Below are positions 4,762 to 5,435 of a stretch of DNA of 5,435 nt, one piece after another. Numbering within the stretch: position 1 is the first letter of the stretch; every line of letters begins with the position of its first letter. Source of the stretch: an uncultured Clostridia bacterium (GTDB lineage Bacteria > Bacillota > Clostridia > Monoglobales > Firm-18). The position numbers were made by a program, and so were the translations under genes. Location: assembly GCA_937914775.1 (NCBI GenBank), contig CALDNB010000075.1:1-5435 (forward strand). Direction: 5' to 3'. The notes under the pieces were generated by a model that was not told the origin of the DNA, searched no databases, and saw nothing but the letters and a program-made list of their open reading frames with translations.

Positions 4762-5435
4762 ATGTATTTTACTTACTGCATTATTAGTTTTAGGCACAAT
4801 TTCAGTATCTGCAATAGACAGTTCACTTTCCTACGGAAGCAAAATTGTTCTTGGAGGAACACCTGTTATTGACGGTAAAATTGATGACGTTTACAGAGCA
4901 AGTTTTAATGTAAATATATCAGGTCCGTCAACTTATGGTGCAAACACCGAGAGTGAAGCTACTGTTTATGCTTTACACGACTCTAAATTTGTTTATGTGG
5001 CAGCAGAAATCGTAGATACAACTCCTTTTAAAGTTGATTCAAACTACTTAAAAGATGATTCGCATCCTCACTTGAACGATGCATTGGAAATAAGAATTGC
5101 TACAAACGGGCATATGGCACCATATACAGGAACATTTACTGACCACCATCTTTTCTATGCTGACTGGCAGGGCAGAAGATTTTCTTCTTACGAACAGCAG
5201 GTGTTAGGATTTAAAGGTAAAACAACATACGAATACGGAAAATCATATACAGTAGAAGTGGCAATTCCCCTTTTATCACCGTTAGTAGAGGGCGAAACTA
5301 TTTCCTTTAACTTCCAGGTGGATAATATGATAAACGCAAACGGAAAAGATACATTAGGTTGCATATCTTTAAGTCCAGGAAAAGAATTAGTTGACTTTAC
5401 AGTAGGCGGTCAGGCGCTTGACATGGGTAATGCAG
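4748..5435 (+). CDS. Secreted protein with N-terminal CBM9/DOMON-like domain (partial, 3' end missing)
   Basis: The reading frame is open from the ATG to the window edge (229 residues plus one base), so the C-terminus is missing. Residues 1-22 form a classic Sec signal peptide: MKK, a hydrophobic core (4-18), and a likely signal peptidase I cut after SVSA (22/23). The mature part looks like a CBM9-type beta-sandwich (DOMON-like carbohydrate-binding fold): the opening strand GTPVIDGKIDDVYRAS (37-52), ATVYALHDSKFVYVAAEIVD (71-90), DDSHPHLNDALEIRI (103-117), YTVEVAIPLLSP (167-178), and GETISFNFQVDNMI (182-195). In Clostridia such domains often open large surface or extracellular proteins that also carry S-layer, Ig-like, dockerin or hydrolase modules; which applies here cannot be seen. 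It probably binds a glycan outside the cell. It is transcribed from its own consensus promoter, divergently from the HAD-egsA operon. The fold call rests on pattern recognition, not a search. Confidence 0.78.
   Translation, partial: MKKILCILLTALLVLGTISVSAIDSSLSYGSKIVLGGTPVIDGKIDDVYRASFNVNISGPSTYGANTESEATVYALHDSKFVYVAAEIVDTTPFKVDSNYLKDDSHPHLNDALEIRIATNGHMAPYTGTFTDHHLFYADWQGRRFSSYEQQVLGFKGKTTYEYGKSYTVEVAIPLLSPLVEGETISFNFQVDNMINANGKDTLGCISLSPGKELVDFTVGGQALDMGNA

Noticed and set aside
4748..4813. Lipoprotein signal peptide using the cysteine at residue 6
   Set aside because: The cysteine lies inside the hydrophobic core, far too early for a lipobox; SVSA at 19-22 fits signal peptidase I.
1..5435. 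CRISPR arrays, tRNA or rRNA genes, insertion sequences, attachment sites, toxin-antitoxin or defence genes
   Set aside because: None of their repeats, cloverleaf patterns, terminal inverted repeats or protein motifs are visible; the window is filled by five ordinary-looking genes and a short control region.

Overview
The window is AT-rich, with strong AAGGAG-type ribosome binding sites, short intergenic gaps and hairpin-plus-U-tract terminators. Its protein families also suggest a low-GC Gram-positive bacterium, most likely an anaerobic member of the Clostridia. This is inferred from style and protein flavour; no rRNA or marker gene is present to confirm it.

Layout, left to right. (1) Positions 86-2554 hold a two-gene plus-strand unit: a membrane-anchored family 2 glycosyltransferase with a processive-type QxxRW signature, then, 6 bp later, a DUF1015 (COG4198) protein of unknown biochemical role. 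(2) A 13-bp perfect hairpin at 2558-2588 lies between convergent genes and has a T-rich tail on each strand, so it can end transcription from both sides. (3) Positions 4564 down to 2592 hold a two-gene minus-strand operon: a NagD/AraL-type HAD phosphatase, then a sn-glycerol-1-phosphate dehydrogenase (AraM/EgsA family) overlapping it by the 4-bp ATGA. This is the same order as araL-araM in the Bacillus subtilis arabinose operon, but no arabinose gene is visible here. (4) Positions 4565-4747 form a compact divergent control region. It has two near-perfect sigma-A promoters whose -35 hexamers are the two arms of one 18-bp palindrome, and a 17-bp leader hairpin followed by five Us ahead of the phosphatase gene. 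(5) From 4748 to the window edge runs a plus-strand gene for a secreted protein: a signal peptide followed by a CBM9/DOMON-like carbohydrate-binding domain, truncated by the window.

Working together: the minus-strand pair probably converts dihydroxyacetone phosphate to sn-glycerol-1-phosphate and processes a phosphorylated product or by-product. The glycosyltransferase and the secreted carbohydrate-binding protein point to envelope or extracellular glycan work, but nothing in the sequence ties them to the glycerol phosphate pair beyond proximity and the shared divergent promoter region. The best candidates for something new are that divergent control region and the leader hairpin in front of the araL-araM-like pair. 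I see no complete undescribed defence, mobile or CRISPR system.
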